Positions 5,329 through 5,725 of a DNA stretch of 5,725 nt are shown here, one piece after another. Below the pieces are notes generated by a model that did not search any database, was not told the DNA's origin, and worked only from the letters and a program-made list of their open reading frames with translations. Within the stretch, counting starts at the first letter, position 1, and the number at the start of each line of letters is the position of its first letter. Both the position numbers and the translations under genes were made by a program. Origin of the DNA: a bacterium. Lineage in GTDB: Bacteria; Armatimonadota; Chthonomonadetes; Chthonomonadales; Chthonomonadaceae. The stretch covers positions 1 through 5,725 of the forward strand of contig JAJZFK010000300.1 of the NCBI GenBank assembly GCA_021805405.1. The letters run 5' to 3'.

Positions 5329-5725
5329 CTGGATAAGCCTCCCGACTTGTTAACATTTGACGGAGCGTTTGGATTCGCTGGTACAGCAGGCGCGGGAACG
5401 CCTGCACTGTGTGCTCCACTACCACCATTAGCGGGTTCCCAGGGCGCGTTCGTTGGGCTGTACGAGGGTTGATGTGGACTATTAGGCATGGCAGAACCAG
5501 GTGCCGCATTCCCATGCATAGGTTTCATACCCGGTACCTGCGGTGGTGGACCTGGTACATACCCGGGGGGCAGGTGAGCGGGACCATGCACAGCACCCGG
5601 CATTGCCGTTGGCTGTGAGCCACCGCTCCCAGCGCGCATTGGGTTGAGTCCCTGCGGCGCACCCGGCCTCAATCCTGGAGAAGGCGAGCCAACCGAGTGC
5701 AGCGGCGGGCCCGGAGGCGTTGAAC
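5325..5725 (-). CDS. C-terminal Pro/Gly-rich tail of the gene before nuoN (possibly an extended NuoM), cut by the window edge
   Basis: The minus-strand frame is open from the right edge to a TGA at 5327-5325, giving the last 132 residues of a longer protein. They are low-complexity: 32 prolines and 21 glycines by hand count, eight Pro-Gly pairs, scattered Met and Asn, and only six Lys, Arg, Asp or Glu residues. Examples are LPPGYVPGPPPQVPGMKPMH and GVPAPAVPANPNAPSNVN. There is no membrane helix in this part; it should be disordered. The stop overlaps the nuoN GTG by 4 bases. nuoM normally precedes nuoN, so this is probably a C-terminal extension of NuoM, or else a separate Pro-rich protein inserted in the operon. 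The body that would settle this lies outside the window. NuoM proteins do not normally end in such a tail. A TTG at 5672 lies within the frame, but the open frame upstream argues that it is internal. Confidence 0.7.
   Translation of the reverse strand, partial: STPPGPPLHSVGSPSPGLRPGAPQGLNPMRAGSGGSQPTAMPGAVHGPAHLPPGYVPGPPPQVPGMKPMHGNAAPGSAMPNSPHQPSYSPTNAPWEPANGGSGAHSAGVPAPAVPANPNAPSNVNKSGGLSR

Overview
The window comes from a bacterial chromosome of mid GC content (roughly 50-54% in genes, about 45% in the long intergenic gap, by hand count). It carries housekeeping and membrane genes: a CPA1-type Na+/H+ antiporter (cut by the left edge), dtd, a secreted propeller-like lipoprotein, and the 3' end of a respiratory complex I (nuo) operon. 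No transposase, phage, CRISPR, tRNA or rRNA gene was seen. GTG and TTG starts are used. The lineage cannot be fixed from this sequence; the Gly-rich lipoprotein N-terminus and the Pro/Gly-rich tail before nuoN would fit several environmental phyla, and I do not choose among them.

Layout. Positions 1-1076 are on the minus strand: dtd (615-1076) is followed after 112 bases by the antiporter gene (start at 502, running off the left edge). Positions 1077-1288 form a divergent control region. It holds two overlapping extended -10 promoters, one for each direction, with a 13-bp dyad lying across both, and then a leader that can fold into a structured RNA ahead of the plus-strand lipoprotein gene (1289-2434). 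Positions 2435-3434 are about 1 kb without a convincing gene, between convergent transcription units. This gap contains two perfect inverted repeats of 10-11 bp per arm and no clear intrinsic terminator.

Positions 3435-5725 are on the minus strand and form a tightly packed unit. In order of transcription: the Pro/Gly-rich C-terminal end of a gene that begins outside the window (in the slot where nuoM normally sits), nuoN overlapping it by 4 bases, and a small two-helix membrane protein starting 10 bases after the nuoN stop.

Functionally, NuoN is a proton-pumping antiporter-like subunit of NADH:quinone oxidoreductase. The CPA1 exchanger is a separate ion/pH homeostasis gene, and Dtd removes D-amino acids wrongly loaded on tRNA. 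These genes need not be functionally linked. I saw no clear evidence of an undescribed multi-gene system. The most interesting items are the divergent promoter/dyad plus structured leader at 1098-1238, the unusual low-complexity tail next to nuoN, the unrecognised membrane protein at the end of the nuo unit, and the gene-free 1 kb gap with its inverted repeats.
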